Below, in pieces: positions 21,101 to 31,074 of a stretch of DNA of 40,242 nt. The stretch is from Oppiella nova (Eukaryota > Arthropoda > Arachnida > Sarcoptiformes > Oppiidae). The translations under genes were made by a program, and so were the position numbers. Positions within the stretch are counted from its first letter, which is position 1, and each line of letters opens with the position of its first letter. The notes beneath the pieces were generated by a model. That model was not told where the DNA came from. It saw nothing but the letters and a program-made list of their open reading frames with translations, and made no database searches. The DNA is taken from the NCBI GenBank assembly GCA_905397405.1, contig CAJPVJ010000102.1, forward strand, positions 1 through 40,242, in the 5' to 3' direction.

Positions 21101-22617
21101 TATTAAACGACTCGCGAGTGAAAGTGGAGATCAAAGTGGAGCGCAGCTTCGACTTGAATGATAATCATGTGGTCAACAATACGTCTTCGGACAAAGAGAG
21201 CGTGAAATCCGATGACAGTCTACTGTTCCCGAGAGTTCGCGACTCGGATTTGGAGAGATTTAACAAACGGAAGGACAGAGAGGAGTACGAGGACGAGTCG
21301 TACGACATGGACGAGCCGGCCGTGCAGACCGGCTACGACTATCAGGACTCGCTCACCAGGAGGTGTCTGTGTTTGTCGACACTCCTGAGGAACTTGTCGT
21401 TCGTGCCGGGAAACGACGAAAACATGTCGAAACACTCGGGACTCCTACTGGTGCTGTCGCGGCTCCTACTCCTACACCACTCGCACACGTCGAAGAAACG
21501 CCATTTCGAGCGCTCCATCGAAGAGGAGCTGTTCGCCAGCGAAGACCGCGAGAAGAACGAGAAGATTGTGGAGAAGGAGTGGTGGTGGGATGTGCTGCAC
21601 ACCATACGCGAGAACACGCTGGTGACCATCGCCAACCTCAGCGGTCAGTTGGATCTGTCGCCCTATTCCGAGCACATAAGCCTACCTTTCCTGGACGGCC
21701 TACTTCACTGGGCGGTGTGCCCCTCGTCCTACGCTCAGGACACCCTCCCGTTCGCCAACTACTATCTCTCGCCGCAACGGCTGGCCTTCGAGTCGCTCTC
21801 GAAGCTGTCGATACTCGACTCGAATGTGGACCTAATGCTGGCCACACCTCCGTGGAGTCGGATCGACAAACTCTACCAAAACCTGGCGCGAAGTCTCAGC
21901 CGACACGAGGATCAGACGATACGAGAGTTTTCGGTCGTCCTGTTGTCGAACCTGTCGTCCGCCGACTCCTCATCTGCCCGTGCGATCGCACTGACCGGCT
22001 GTGCCATACCGTTGCTGATATCGTTCGTGGAACAGGCGGAACAGTCGGCCCTCCAGGTGGCCAACGCCCAGGGTATCAACGCGTTGCGCGAGAATCCCGA
22101 GCTCATGGGAACGACACTCGATATGGTCCGCCGGTCGGCATCGACGTTACGGTGTCTGTCGAGAGTGCCGGACAACAGGCAACTGTTCCTCCAGTTCCAG
22201 CAGAGACTGTTAGCGCTGGTGATGTCGCAGATATTAGACCAGGGAGTGGCCGGCATTATAGCCGATGTGATCTACGAGTGCTCCTTAGCCCGCGTGTCAT
22301 ACAATTGTGAGCCGACCAGTGATGAGACTGTGAATAATACCAACCACAACAACAACAACAACGAGACTTCCTCTTCAGTGACGACGACTGACCACAAAAG
22401 CGACAATAAGGCAAACAACGAGTGCAACGACGCCCACAGCGTGGAGAGCGGCAGCAGTTCCGGTGATGAGAACAACGGCTCGACCGCCACAGCCGACAAA
22501 CCCGCGCCGCCATCCGAAAGGGATACCAATGACTGCGGCGCCGGTGGCGACGATCTGGACAATGATAACGACAACGAGACGGCGAGCACCGACTCGAGCT
22601 CGACGGCCAACACGTGA
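9169..22617 (+). CDS. osa: Osa/ARID1, ARID subunit of the SWI/SNF (BAF) complex
   Basis: Five exons: 9169-9528, 13684-14724, 14845-14892, 15195-16949 and 19426-22617, about 2,131 residues. All junctions are phase 0. The protein recruits the BAF chromatin remodeller to DNA. Exon 1 has the conserved PTLNQLLQSPN motif. Exon 2 is Pro/Gly/Gln-rich and ends at SWPRTPASP, followed by VV from the 16-codon exon 3, as in insect Osa. Exon 4 begins with the ARID domain (about residues 484-600, including KLPLDLFRLYMAVKERGGF and SSSAAYTLRKQY) and continues as a long P/Q-rich region. Exon 5 carries the BAF250_C domain from about residue 1349 (SVEAWRLIMCLKSGLLAEST, then RCLCLSTLLRNLSFVPGND, then LDGLLHWAVCPSS). 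A Ser/Thr/Asp/Asn-rich tail follows. Vertebrate ARID1A has ~2,285 residues and fly Osa ~2,700. Intron lengths are 4,155, 120, 302 and 2,476 bp. AATAAA lies at 22727-22732. Confidence 0.93.
9996..10061 (+). other. Candidate phase-0 cassette exon in osa intron 1
   Basis: A 66-bp segment lies between a pyrimidine-rich acceptor (ccctttgtctctaaataag) and a donor (TCG|gtaatg). It is open in phase 0 and would add SDNQVIGHRGGGGSGPLATR plus two residues without shifting the osa frame. It is strikingly GC-rich compared with the surrounding intron. The donor is only fair, so this remains a candidate. Confidence 0.3.
10704..11052. mobile_element. AT-rich element with TAGGGTTG ends
   Basis: The ends are inverted: CTAGGGTTG at 10704-10712 and CAACCCTAA at 11044-11052, and both ends continue into related TATAAATTATAT-type sequence. 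The interior is AT-rich and non-coding. Ends of this kind are typical of small non-autonomous hAT-like elements. No clear 8-bp target duplication is visible, so the class is uncertain. Confidence 0.45.
11425..11976. mobile_element. ~536-bp hAT-like element with 8-bp target duplication
   Basis: Direct repeats GACTAGTA at 11425-11432 and 11969-11976 flank a segment whose ends are inverted: GGGTGGGTTGCCATACAT on the left and GCAGGGTGGTCAAAATACAT on the right read on the other strand. An 8-bp duplication with CAGGGTGG-like ends fits a hAT-type non-autonomous element. A 38-codon open frame at 11650-11766 begins MSKSKSKIMFLPKF; it is too short and unplaced to call a transposase. Tandem TGTATTATACATG palindromes occur near the left end. 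Confidence 0.6.
12394..12744. mobile_element. 351-bp foldback element flanked by TA
   Basis: Long inverted arms (about 12394-12495 and 12612-12744) match over 80 bp or more, including AATACATAATCCCGAAAATT on both. Outer ends are CACAAAATCTCG and CAGCAAAATCCCG, each flanked by TA. Repeated TCCCGA units appear near the right end. TA flanks with long inverted ends fit a Tc1/mariner-type MITE. There is no coding capacity. Confidence 0.6.
15711..16080 (+). repeat. Four ~30-residue tandem repeats coded in osa exon 4
   Basis: Units start near 15711, 15804, 15894 and 15986, a period of 90-93 bp. Each begins with NSM-NSDYPP or PNSDGYPP and continues HH/QH-rich into GYPGHPP-type Pro/Gly/His sequence. 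Units 1 and 3 are the closest pair (NSDYPPHHPAHQQ in both); units 2 and 4 have diverged, unit 4 with a glutamine run. The array lies in the low-complexity region after the ARID domain. Confidence 0.75.
16950..19425 (+). other. osa intron 4
   Basis: This 2.48-kb AT-rich intron runs from donor CAG|GTTCGT to acceptor CACCGACAG. It holds a small palindrome (tatattcatat / atatatgaatgta, ~17640-17675) and the candidate cassette exon at 19143-19214. Read-through into the intron would add about 34 residues to exon 4 before a stop at 17052-17054. Confidence 0.6.
19143..19214 (+). other. Candidate phase-0 cassette exon in osa intron 4
   Basis: This 72-bp segment sits between acceptor tgtactgtacactacactag and a perfect donor CAA|GTATGT. 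In phase 0 it is fully open and reads NAMLRMQSPLAQRLLAAKVS followed by QSSQ. That keeps the osa frame between exon 4 (ending DYQ) and exon 5 (starting NYSSSQ). The third-codon-position pattern and base content are unlike the AT-rich intron around it. It could be an alternative or constitutive exon. Confidence 0.45.
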
Positions 22618-24876
22618 CGGACGGGGAGGGCATGTTTGTGTCTCTCTGTCCGGTCGTCCCCCCCGTGTGCGTGAATACCGCACTCTAAATGACAATTAGT
22701 TTTCTTAAGTTATTTTGTTGTGAAATAATAAAAAACTCAAATACTTCTAGTGATTGCGTGCATTAAAAACAAAAACTAATCATTACTTCTTCTGTATCAT
22801 CTGGTGGTGTGTGTGTCTCAGACCCGAAGCGGACACACCATAAGCCTCTCCATACCATACATCACAAGACAAGGTGTTGTGGTGTCGATACAAATCGCTT
22901 ATTATTAATAATTTTTACTCATAAAACTCCAAACACTTCGTCGCCGTCGACATCACGACATGAAAACAACCGATCAATTGGTGGCACAAAGACTTCTTCG
23001 TGTGAATCAAAATTATGTGCGACTCCTGCGGGTGCGCGCGGCCACCAAATGGTGCGCCCATTCAATAGTGAAACTCATTATAAATCACATTTAAAACAAA
23101 AATTGTTTGAAAAAAATCTTTTTTGTTCATTCATTCATACAAAACTCAAGTGACTCCGATGATTTTTCATTAAATACCAATGTTCATGAGCATAATTTGT
23201 TAGCAAACTAATTGATATTGAATTATAATTGCTGATTCGGGTTATCGGATTATAATTATATATATATATACATATGTGTATAATAAAAGTGATGATAATA
23301 TATAGATATATATACGGTGTATATGTATTGCGACCGATAATAATAAGTCGACCGATTGCCGTGGGCTTAGTGTACAGAATCGGATATAAAATCTTGTCCA
23401 CTGGAATCGGTGGATCAGCTGCTGATGGTGTCACTCACCAGGCATTCAATTGACTACAAGAAATAGATTTGTTTTTTTCCATTAGAAATTCATCGATGAA
23501 ATACTGAATGCAAGACTTGACTTCTTTCTAGTAATTATTAATTGAATGATTGAATTAATTATATATAAAATAAATTTTTTTCTCGATTCGACTGTGATTT
23601 TTCTGTTTACTAATTACTCCGGACTCTTATCATGAGATTTATAATTGACTTCTTCAGGACACGAGTGACAAAACAAATCATTTTTTCAAATTTTCAAATA
23701 ACTTTTAAAATCATGTCTTTTGTTGTAAACGCATAGAGAGTGAGTGAGTGAGAGAGAGAGAGAGAGAGAGAGACGCTTCAAAGACTTACTACCATTTGAT
23801 TATACAGTATATGAATGACAGACAAAACATACAAATTATTAAATAATTTATGAAATATTTGGTCCTTTAATATACTTACCGGTAAACGATCTTAATATTT
23901 ATTGTACAGATAATTAAAAACAAATTTATTAACAATTTATTAATTTGGTTTATTTTTTGCCAATGAGTTTTTGTTTACTCCATTAAAAAAAACCACACGA
24001 ATGAATGACTTATAAATATTGTAATTTTTTTGAAAAAACAACAACAAATCTAAGACTTATTTTATTTACAAACTTATAAATTTAATTCATTTATAATGTC
24101 CCCAAAAAACAATTGAATTTTTAATCGATGACTACAATCGGGAGTCATATTTATTAATTGGCAATTAAAATGAATTCTTCACGAAATTTCTAGTTTTGTA
24201 TTAAATTATTATTTTTTGTTTTAATTTTATTGGCTCAGATTTAATGGTTATTATTTTTTATGCTACTTTAAATTATGAACTAGATGCTAGTTTTGTGCGA
24301 AATTAAGTTAAAACTCAACTAAAACACTTCGACAGTACGGATCAGTTGGCGGTTTATAAATGTCTCGGTTTATAATTAGAGCTGAAATTGAGTTTTAAAA
24401 TAGTCTTCTCTATCATCGCTTGTGAGATGAGACACACGTTTGAGAGCACCAGTAGTTCAAGCCTTTGCTATGTGGTTAAAAACAGAGTTTCAGATAAAAG
24501 TCTACTCCAGTATCTGACATCTACTCCCTATTTATAAACCGCTAAATTGGATGATAAAAAATTAAAGTCCAAAATTAAATACAACTTATTTGCCATCAAA
24601 TTGTCGTGTATTTCAAATTAAAATTGAGAAATAGATAGGAATTCCTTTCTCTCGTAGTCAAGACATAAGCCAAATATAAATGCCGTAAATTTATGCAGTA
24701 TTTGATAGGCGTTTGTTTTATTGGGTACTAATTGTCATATTTATTTGAAATGTGGGGTTTCGGTAAGAATAACAAAAAAAGTATTTCTAAAATATTTTTG
24801 TCGCAAAACATCTACTGATTTATGTATTATCGAGCAAATAGTGAAACGTATGGCTAAAAGGAGAGCATATTTTCTT
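22618..24876. other. osa 3' flank and AT-rich intergenic DNA
   Basis: The osa poly(A) signal AATAAA is at 22727-22732. Downstream there is a TA/CA-rich patch (about 23250-23330), a GAGT/GA microsatellite at 23735-23772, and long AT-rich stretches. A minus-strand AATAAA (24745-24740) probably belongs to the secreted-protein gene that ends at 24877. Open frames here are short and have no convincing protein character. Confidence 0.5.
23735..23772. repeat. GAGT/GA microsatellite
   Basis: A run of GAGT units merges into about ten GA units, in the intergenic region downstream of osa. Confidence 0.9.
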
Positions 24877-25513
24877 TCAGGCGTTTATCGCAAATGTTTT
24901 GTTGACACAACTGAACGCCTGTTTGAAACCGCTTTCGACGAACCGGGAGATCGACGACTGGGATACCGACGAACCCATACTGACAGCGGTTCCGTTCACT
25001 TCTTGGGTCACCTCTCGCTCGACGTCGCACTCGAGGGTCACCGACAGGTAAATGCGGGCGTCTTTCAGGTCGTGTCCGATTTGGTCGCAATAGGATTGCC
25101 CTAAACTCGCGGTACTCTCGGCGCCGGCTTTCGGTTTAGTCAAGTCGTAGCCGTTTGTCTCGTTTGATATCTAATGGCAACGAGTTTTTTGGAGGGGTTT
25201 TGGTTACAGAATCTGTATTTTGTGATCAAATTCTTGAGGCAAACCTTTTCATTGCAAGCCTTAGTACAGAGAGTGAAGTCGTTTCCATTGCATTGATTGG
25301 AGGCAGAGATGGCATCCTTCGGGACATCGATTTTCTCCAGAGTTTGGCGGCTGTTTAGCCGCAAACGACACTTACAGTCGATGTCTGTCTTCACTTTCTC
25401 CTCGGTTAGGCTGCGATTGGAAAATAAATTTTGAAAATCAATTCATTAAAACACTTTTTTTGAAGCGATTTATACCAGAATCCGAATAATAGTATTACGA
25501 GTAATGCTCTCAT
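24877..25513 (-). CDS. Secreted Cys-containing protein, family unknown
   Basis: Three exons are proposed: 25513-25476, 25410-25245 and 25170-24877, giving 165 residues. Intron 1 (65 bp, phase 2, TG|GTATAA to ATCGCAG) and intron 2 (74 bp, phase 0, AAG|GTTTGC to CCATTAG) restore one frame. The N-terminus MRALLVILLFGFCLTEEKVK is a signal peptide. The mature part has eight or more Cys, with a CKC pair and a CNGNDFTLCTKAC cluster near the N-terminus, then YCDQIGHDLKDARIYLSVTL, a NGT glycosylation site, and a final Cys near residue 157. I do not recognise the family. Intron 2 has a weak donor and is the least secure join; without it the frame stops at TATT*. Likely extracellular. Confidence 0.6.
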
Positions 25514-26964
25514 GATTGCAGTTATGGTTAAACTGACTGTCGCTTGAATGTGGCAATTGGTTTGCAATTGTATTAATAGTTTATTATATGATTATAGTCG
25601 CTATGACTGTAAACCACTTGATTTTGAGTTATTTTAGTAGTAGTTGACGGCTTTTATAATAATTACACCAGACACAGTTTGTTATTTTTTTTATTCTACT
25701 CACTATTGCTTACGTTAGCGTTAAGGCAGAGACCAGTATTTAGTGAAAACATATTTTTGCGATAAAATTAATGATAAAATTGTAATGTTTTTCATAAAAT
25801 AGATATTTCCAGAATAAAGTATAATATTATCTGTATTTAGTATTGGGATCTAAATACGACTGTATGGACAGGTGTATGAATAGGGGTACGGAATCGCATG
25901 AATAATACACGGTTTGTATGATTTATATAATGTTCATAATTCTGTATGAATATGAGTCACAAAACTGTATTTTACTATGAAATTCAACAAGTAATTGATT
26001 TATTTACATGATTACAAAAATAGTTTTGTAAAGTTTGACAATTCCCAGAATGTGATCAAGTGGTAAATAAGCTTTTGACTTTTTAAAAGTGCATTTTATA
26101 AATATATACGTGTCTTTAATATTAATTAATCAATCAATTAAATTAGTGTTCACTGAACAGTTTTGCTAATTAATTACAAAGATGACTCAGATAATATGAT
26201 ATTAACTGTATAATTAGGGTATAGTTTTTAGTGATTTGTGGTCATAATTAATGATACCATATGTGATACTAATAGTCTGGTCGTAACAGGTGTAGTGACC
26301 AGTAGTTATGGGCACCGGAATTGTACTCATATTCCGACTTTTGATTTTTTAAAATAAAAACTTTTGATCTCGATCACTTATCAGTGATAAGTTATCACTA
26401 AACACTTAACTCCAGTTACTCTTAACTTCTTTTAACTATAATTTGATTTTTGAAAGCATTAGAAAAGAACTCAAATAGTATATTAATACATTAGAAACTA
26501 GTTGTGTCATCACTAGAAAGGCAAATACCCTAGCTAATGTAATCATTGTAAAAGTAATTCAGATTATACAATAAAAAGCATATTATTTTATAATTATTAT
26601 ATGAACAATTTATTTTCACAAATGTCAACTAATAAATTTTATTTTATATCTATGTCTATACTATAGAAAGTAATATAAATAATATGAATGAAGTGAAAGA
26701 TACGGATTTAACAAAAACTACAGGAGTTTGTGCTAAATGTTGAACTCAAACACAGAATATACAGAATTTATAACTAAATCAAGTATTTAAGTGAAGATTT
26801 TTAATTAAATAAATATGGATATAAAAATTACATTTTATGTTTAAGAATTTGTGTGTATTTGTTAAATAATAAATTTATGTAAATATAAATTTGATTTGTG
26901 CGTCACTTAGCTTGCTTATTTTGTTTGGGCGACACATGACTTTGTGTGATATTCTTAATCCGTT
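25514..26964. other. AT-rich intergenic region
   Basis: The left end is the promoter side of the minus-strand secreted gene, with an initiator-like TCAGTT at 25537-25532. A GATA-like cluster with dyad symmetry (cttatcagtgataagttatcac) lies near 26378-26400. At 26903-27016 the minus strand has a Lys/Arg-rich open stretch (FGHKSVVAQRRKAKKVDMKR...) that may be an alternative 3' exon of the next gene. Nothing else is recognised. Confidence 0.4.
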
Positions 26965-27543
26965 TCATATCAACCTTTTTGGCTTTCCTTCGCTGTGCGA
27001 CCACTGATTTGTGTCCGAACTATAATTGAGAAATATATAGAAATTCATAAACAATTTGTGAAAACTTGTGAACGAAATGAAACCCCATTTTTCCATGTCT
27101 TTCGAGAAACGATTCTCAATCTCCGACTCAACCAACTCTGAGATATAACTGTTTAAAAGGATTTAAAAAGTTTTCTGTACAGGTTCATTTAATATCATAA
27201 TTGATTTCAATGTATAGATAGATATGATATACCAAACAATTATCATAATTAAGGCCAGGATTAACACAAAGCCAGTCAATAGGACGGGATATAAGGCGTT
27301 CCGATTCCTATACATAAAGTCCAATAGAAAGGTGGGTTCAGGTGTCGTGTCATTTGTATTATTCTTGTGGTTCACATCCATATGAGGGTTATTGATATCC
27401 AAGTGAAGGGTTGGTTCAATTGTCGTGTCATTTATATTATTAATCTGATCCACACGAGTGTTACTAATATTTGTGTCATTTGTGGTCAAAACATTGTCCG
27501 ACAAACACCACAAAACCAAAACAATTAGTGGATATGATCTCAT
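26965..27543 (-). CDS. Small type I membrane protein with internal repeat
   Basis: Proposed exons are 27543-27233 and 27148-26965 (164 residues), split by an 84-bp phase-2 intron (TG|GTATAT to TTTAAACAG). The N-terminus MRSYPLIVLVLWCLSDNVLT is a signal peptide. The ectodomain is short, rich in NDT/NNT sequons, and contains an imperfect duplication (NDTTIEPTLHLD and NDTTPEPTFLLD). A transmembrane helix follows (LYPVLLTGFVLILALIMIIV). After the intron comes a charged segment (ELVESEIENRFSKDMEKW). If the intron is not removed the protein ends at EPVQKTF after a slightly longer hydrophobic stretch. The C-terminal end is uncertain, since a further 54-bp intron could be present. No family is recognised. 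The ATG at 27543 was chosen because it starts a signal peptide; an upstream start would bury it. Confidence 0.5.
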
Positions 27544-27970
27544 AATTGCTCTCAAATTATAACTATTTGTGAACTTTGAATGCAATCTATGAGTGAATAT
27601 AATGTTATCGAGAATACGATTAAACCGTTTTGCAGTCAAATTAATTGAGATTTTATGTTTTGTAACAAAACTTGTATTCAATTGAATACATAGTTTACTC
27701 GTGATTTGATTGCAATATAGTCCATACGATGTAATGTTAAAGCATTATATTATTTATTTTTAGTTATTACATTTGTATATTAGTTTTTCATTATTATATA
27801 ACTCAAATTATGTTCATTTTAACTGATTTTTACTTTTATTCAAACATTAAATCAAAATTAAGATTTGCTTTTCAAACGGTTTTTATTTCAATTGATTTTT
27901 CTAAATATAACTATAATTTTGAACAAATTCTTTGATTGGAGTCTTCGCGAGGGGAACGACACCTCACTCA

Positions 27971-28255
27971 TCAACCCCTCGATCTCCTTCTTCGGCGTCC
28001 ACTCCTTCGGCTTCCGCTCGAATGGGAACGCCTTCGGCGTCGACCCCCAGACCGGGAGCGACCCCTTCGGCCCTTTCGACCGCTCGAACGGCCTCTCCGG
28101 CCACTCCGAGACCGATCCATTCGGCCGCCGGTTCCCTGTCTGGTACGAGTGGTCTCGTGTTCAGTGACCTTACCGTTAGGGGCCGTTACCCTTGTCCTGC
28201 GCCGTACGGTTTCCGTCCATTCATTTGTCTCAACCGTTTGACTCCGAGTTCTCAT
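27971..28255 (-). CDS. Small Arg/Ser-rich basic protein
   Basis: A single exon of 94 residues from ATG at 28255. Residues 1-45 are mixed (MRTRSQTVETNEWTETVRRR, then TAPNGKVTEHETTRTRQG). The rest is almost only Arg, Ser and Gly, with RSGRRGRS, RRRRRSHSS and RRRRRSRG runs. AATAAA lies about 85 bp downstream. Such composition suggests nucleic-acid binding, as in RS-domain or protamine-like proteins; which one cannot be told. The antisense frame is also open, a usual side effect of Arg-rich codons. Divergent from UBFD1. Confidence 0.5.
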   Translation of the reverse strand: MRTRSQTVETNEWTETVRRRTRVTAPNGKVTEHETTRTRQGTGGRMDRSRSGRRGRSSGRKGRRGRSRSGGRRRRRSHSSGSRRSGRRRRRSRG

Positions 28256-28693
28256 AATTGAAGCAAATTTTGCAAACAATTTGTGAAGAATTTCAATCAC
28301 TTTTCAAACGACTAATAATTTTGTTTGCAATGACTTGACTGTCAGAGAAATCAATACGAAATGAGAGTTGCATTTCATATGAGTTTTCGTTGCGTTTTAA
28401 TCGCCTTTTATACCACAGAAGCGATAATGCATTCAATTGTCGATCACATGAAATATAATAAAACTTTTTTGACAATAAATTCAGTGACTATCTCGCAATT
28501 AATTATTAATCCAATCATTTGTAATTAGTTGTAAATTAAATGTAAATCATTTGTAATTTGAATAACTGTTTAACGGGTTTTATAACTTTTTGTGATGTCT
28601 TTCTGTTTTTCATCCTATGTTTTGAGTTATCTTTGATTTGACATAAAAGACAGAATTTGTTTGTAAATTACGAGTGAATTCCGGGGGACAGAC
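28256..28693. promoter_or_regulatory. Divergent promoter region upstream of UBFD1
   Basis: The 438-bp spacer between the basic-protein gene (minus) and UBFD1 (plus) contains the element shared with 31284-31328. The open frame at 28293-28475 on the minus strand overlaps that element and shows no family features. Confidence 0.45.
28429..28475. promoter_or_regulatory. Shared promoter element, copy 1
   Basis: This 47-bp block starts GCATTCAATTGTCGATCACA and ends CTTTTTTGACAA. It matches 31284-31328 at nearly every position apart from a 2-bp indel and three or so substitutions. Both copies lie in the spacer of a divergent gene pair, in the same orientation. Confidence 0.6.
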
Positions 28694-29395
28694 ATGTCGT
28701 CGACAGGCGCCCAAACACTTCATACCACAGATGTACTGGAATTCAAAATCGTATTCAAGAAGAAAGTCTTTGAAATGAGTCTCAATTCCGACAAAACGGT
28801 GTCTCATCTCAAGCAAGAGCTCCAGTCCCTGACATCAGTCGCACCCGATATGCAGAAACTCATACTCAGAGGAAAGGCTATCACCAGAAATGATGACACA
28901 TTAGCCGCGAGTGGTATCAAAAACAACGACAAAATACTGATGATTGGGTCGACACTACTGGACGTGAGCTCCGCCTTAAAGCCACCCGTCCATCAAAACG
29001 GCATTCAATCGGTGACTACACCGCCGACAGGAATCCCTTTCTGTAAATAACACAAACACATGAAAATACTCGAGAAGGGAAAGCCATCCGATGTTATGAT
29101 AGGCTATAAGAATGGCAACGAATCCCTTCCCGCGGATGGCATCAAAGGACTGGTAGATAAGTACGGGAAGAGCTGTTCCCTGGCCTTCAAACTCGAAAGC
29201 GACGAATTGAGCGTCACTTTCGGTGACAAGACTTTCAACCATAAGATGGCAGACATTGAGCACATCGACAGTCAGACCATCGATGGACACGAAGAGTACG
29301 CTATTCTATGGATTCAATTGAAACACAATCAGAGTCTTTGGTTTTATTGGGTTCCGCTTCAGTATATCAATGCAATCACAAAAGCCATCATTTGA
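28694..29395 (+). CDS. UBFD1: UBFD1 ortholog interrupted by an in-frame TAA
   Basis: The reading frame from 28694 codes for a ubiquitin-like domain (about residues 14-92, EFKIVFKKKVFEMSL through DKILMIGSTLLDV). After IPFCK it meets TAA at 29048-29050, then continues in the same frame as HKHMKILEKGKPSDVM through to YWVPLQYINAITKAII and a normal stop. Both halves match UBFD1, a ubiquitin-domain protein with a conserved C-terminal domain. Relative to vertebrate UBFD1 (PLCRQKQHRKVLDKGKPEDV) the spacing is exact and the TAA falls at a Gln. So one CAA-to-TAA change, not an intron, accounts for it. It may be a sequence error, a null allele, or stop read-through; 118 residues would be made otherwise. 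It converges with the HtrA-like gene. Confidence 0.85.
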
Positions 29396-29599
29396 TTGCA
29401 CTTTCATTTCAATACATTTTATTATTTCAGTTATCAATAAATGACAGATTTATACAAATATTTGGTTTAGTTTTGAGTTAAAAATAAACTAATTTTATAC
29501 ATAAGGCATAGAATATTCTATAAATAGAGAGAAATAAGTTATAAATAGATTGTATTATAATTAATGAGAATATGGTTGGTTTGGAAATGTAATTATAAT

Positions 29600-31074
29600 T
29601 CATATTAAGAAACAGCTTTTGAGCTCACGATTGACTGTAAGGGAAAATGTAGTCTCAAAAACTTTATTAGTATTAGCGCTAACATTATATCGATGGACAG
29701 TTAGCACAATATCTCCGGGGGTAGTCATCAATTGTGGGAACATTATCACTGAATTGACTTTAAGTCCATTCACTTCAGTGATCACATCATTGCTCATGAG
29801 TTGGTTTTTACTGAAATGGCAAATAAATTGTAGCTAACAGCGAATGCATTGATTGGCAAATAATTGTCACAAATGACAGACAATTAACAGTTAGTTATTT
29901 AGTAAATATATTCTCTGTATTCCTATAGAAGTATTCATTTATGGCATAAACACATACCCGTCACCAATACGATTACCCATTACCTGATCCAATACAATGA
30001 CTCCACCAGTAGATTGATAGTCATATACCGTATCACCAAATCGGTCAACAATGGCCTCCTTATTAAATCGATGGACACATATACCGAGTGATCCCTTCCC
30101 TTCGTGTCTCTCCACAATGTCTTCGTCACTGTCCTGTTGTCCGTCGAAAGCAATCCCTCTTTGAATGAAATCTTCAAAAACGATTAAAACATCTCATTAT
30201 ATGAACTGATGGTACGATCGCTGGTTATAATCCATGAGAACTACAAACCTTTCATCAAATCGTTGTATGGAATGGAATAATCTCCAGAAAGTATAGGATC
30301 TCCACCCGCGAGCATCCCGACCACCTGTCCGTCCCTATCAAACACCGCACTCCCGGAAAAGCCCTGATATGAGGGACTGTTACTATAAATATAGCGATTA
30401 CTCGGGTCGTGTGTATTCGCAAAATACGAGTAATAGCCCCGACTTAGGGACCCGTACTCCCTGTCCGGGCACTGGACCACACCATCGCATATACAATAGT
30501 CAATCCCTCGACAGCCCACAGTCACCACGGGTTGGCCTACTTTCACACCGGTATCCGTGAACACGGTCCTCGTATTTAACGGCAGGTCTTTGAACAGTCG
30601 TATGAGCGCGCAGTCAATCTCGGTCTCCATGTAAGCGACATATCCCTCGTAACGCAACCAATCAGCAAATGGTAGCTCCGGGTCACCCGTCCAGTCGGCG
30701 AACCGGTTAACCTTTACAGGTGTCGATACGTCTGCCTCTATAGTGTGAGCGCAGGTGACTATATATGCCGGGTTAGTGGTGATGATCATTCCCATACCAC
30801 AGTTGTCCAGGTTTTCATCGGTTGTGTTGGTGAACACATAGGCACTGATGTCTACGATACTATTGAAGGCATTTTTGTAGACATGACGGATGGCTTCGTC
30901 GGTGTCTTTCATATGAACCATTCGGAGCCCAAACTCACGGCGAGTATCGATGTTTATCACCAAATGTTTGCCGAGTTTTGTGTGCTTTTTGTGCCAATAA
31001 TTCGCACCAATTGTCGCACAAATGGCTGTCATTAGCGGTGTTTTGCTAATGGTTTGTCTCAATAGCCGATACAT
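29600..31074 (-). CDS. HtrA-like serine protease with C-terminal PDZ domain
   Basis: Three exons: 31074-30249, 30171-29958 and 29810-29600, giving 416 residues. Introns are 77 bp (phase 1) and 147 bp (phase 2, perfect GTATGT donor). The N-terminus has a hydrophobic, basic-flanked stretch (residues 1-30) that may be a mitochondrial presequence or membrane anchor. The protease domain has His110 (IVTCAH), Asp154 (TEIDCALIRL) and Ser240 (QGFSGSAVFD). The usual GNSGGP around Ser is changed to GFSGSA, so specificity or activity may differ. Exons 2 and 3 rebuild a PDZ domain (KGSLGICVH, GGVIVLDQV, SNDVITEVNG, PGDIVLTVHRY). The layout is that of HtrA quality-control proteases such as HTRA2, though sequence is quite diverged and has many Cys. 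The ORF ending at 30241 without splicing would lack the PDZ. Confidence 0.78.

Noticed and set aside
22809-23153. 114-codon plus-strand frame downstream of osa
   Set aside because: Low-complexity His/Thr/Ser content, probably osa 3' flank.
23135-23434. Minus-strand frame reading TPSAADPPIPVDKILYPILY
   Set aside because: Starts from GTG right after a stop, runs into simple TA-rich sequence and has no matching splice sites or family.
26378-26400. Dyad cttatcagtgataag
   Set aside because: A GATA-like palindrome in AT-rich DNA; could easily arise by chance and is far from a gene start.
27932-28261. Plus-strand frames over the Arg-rich gene
   Set aside because: These are antisense shadows of the Arg/Ser-rich codons, without start context or poly(A) signal.
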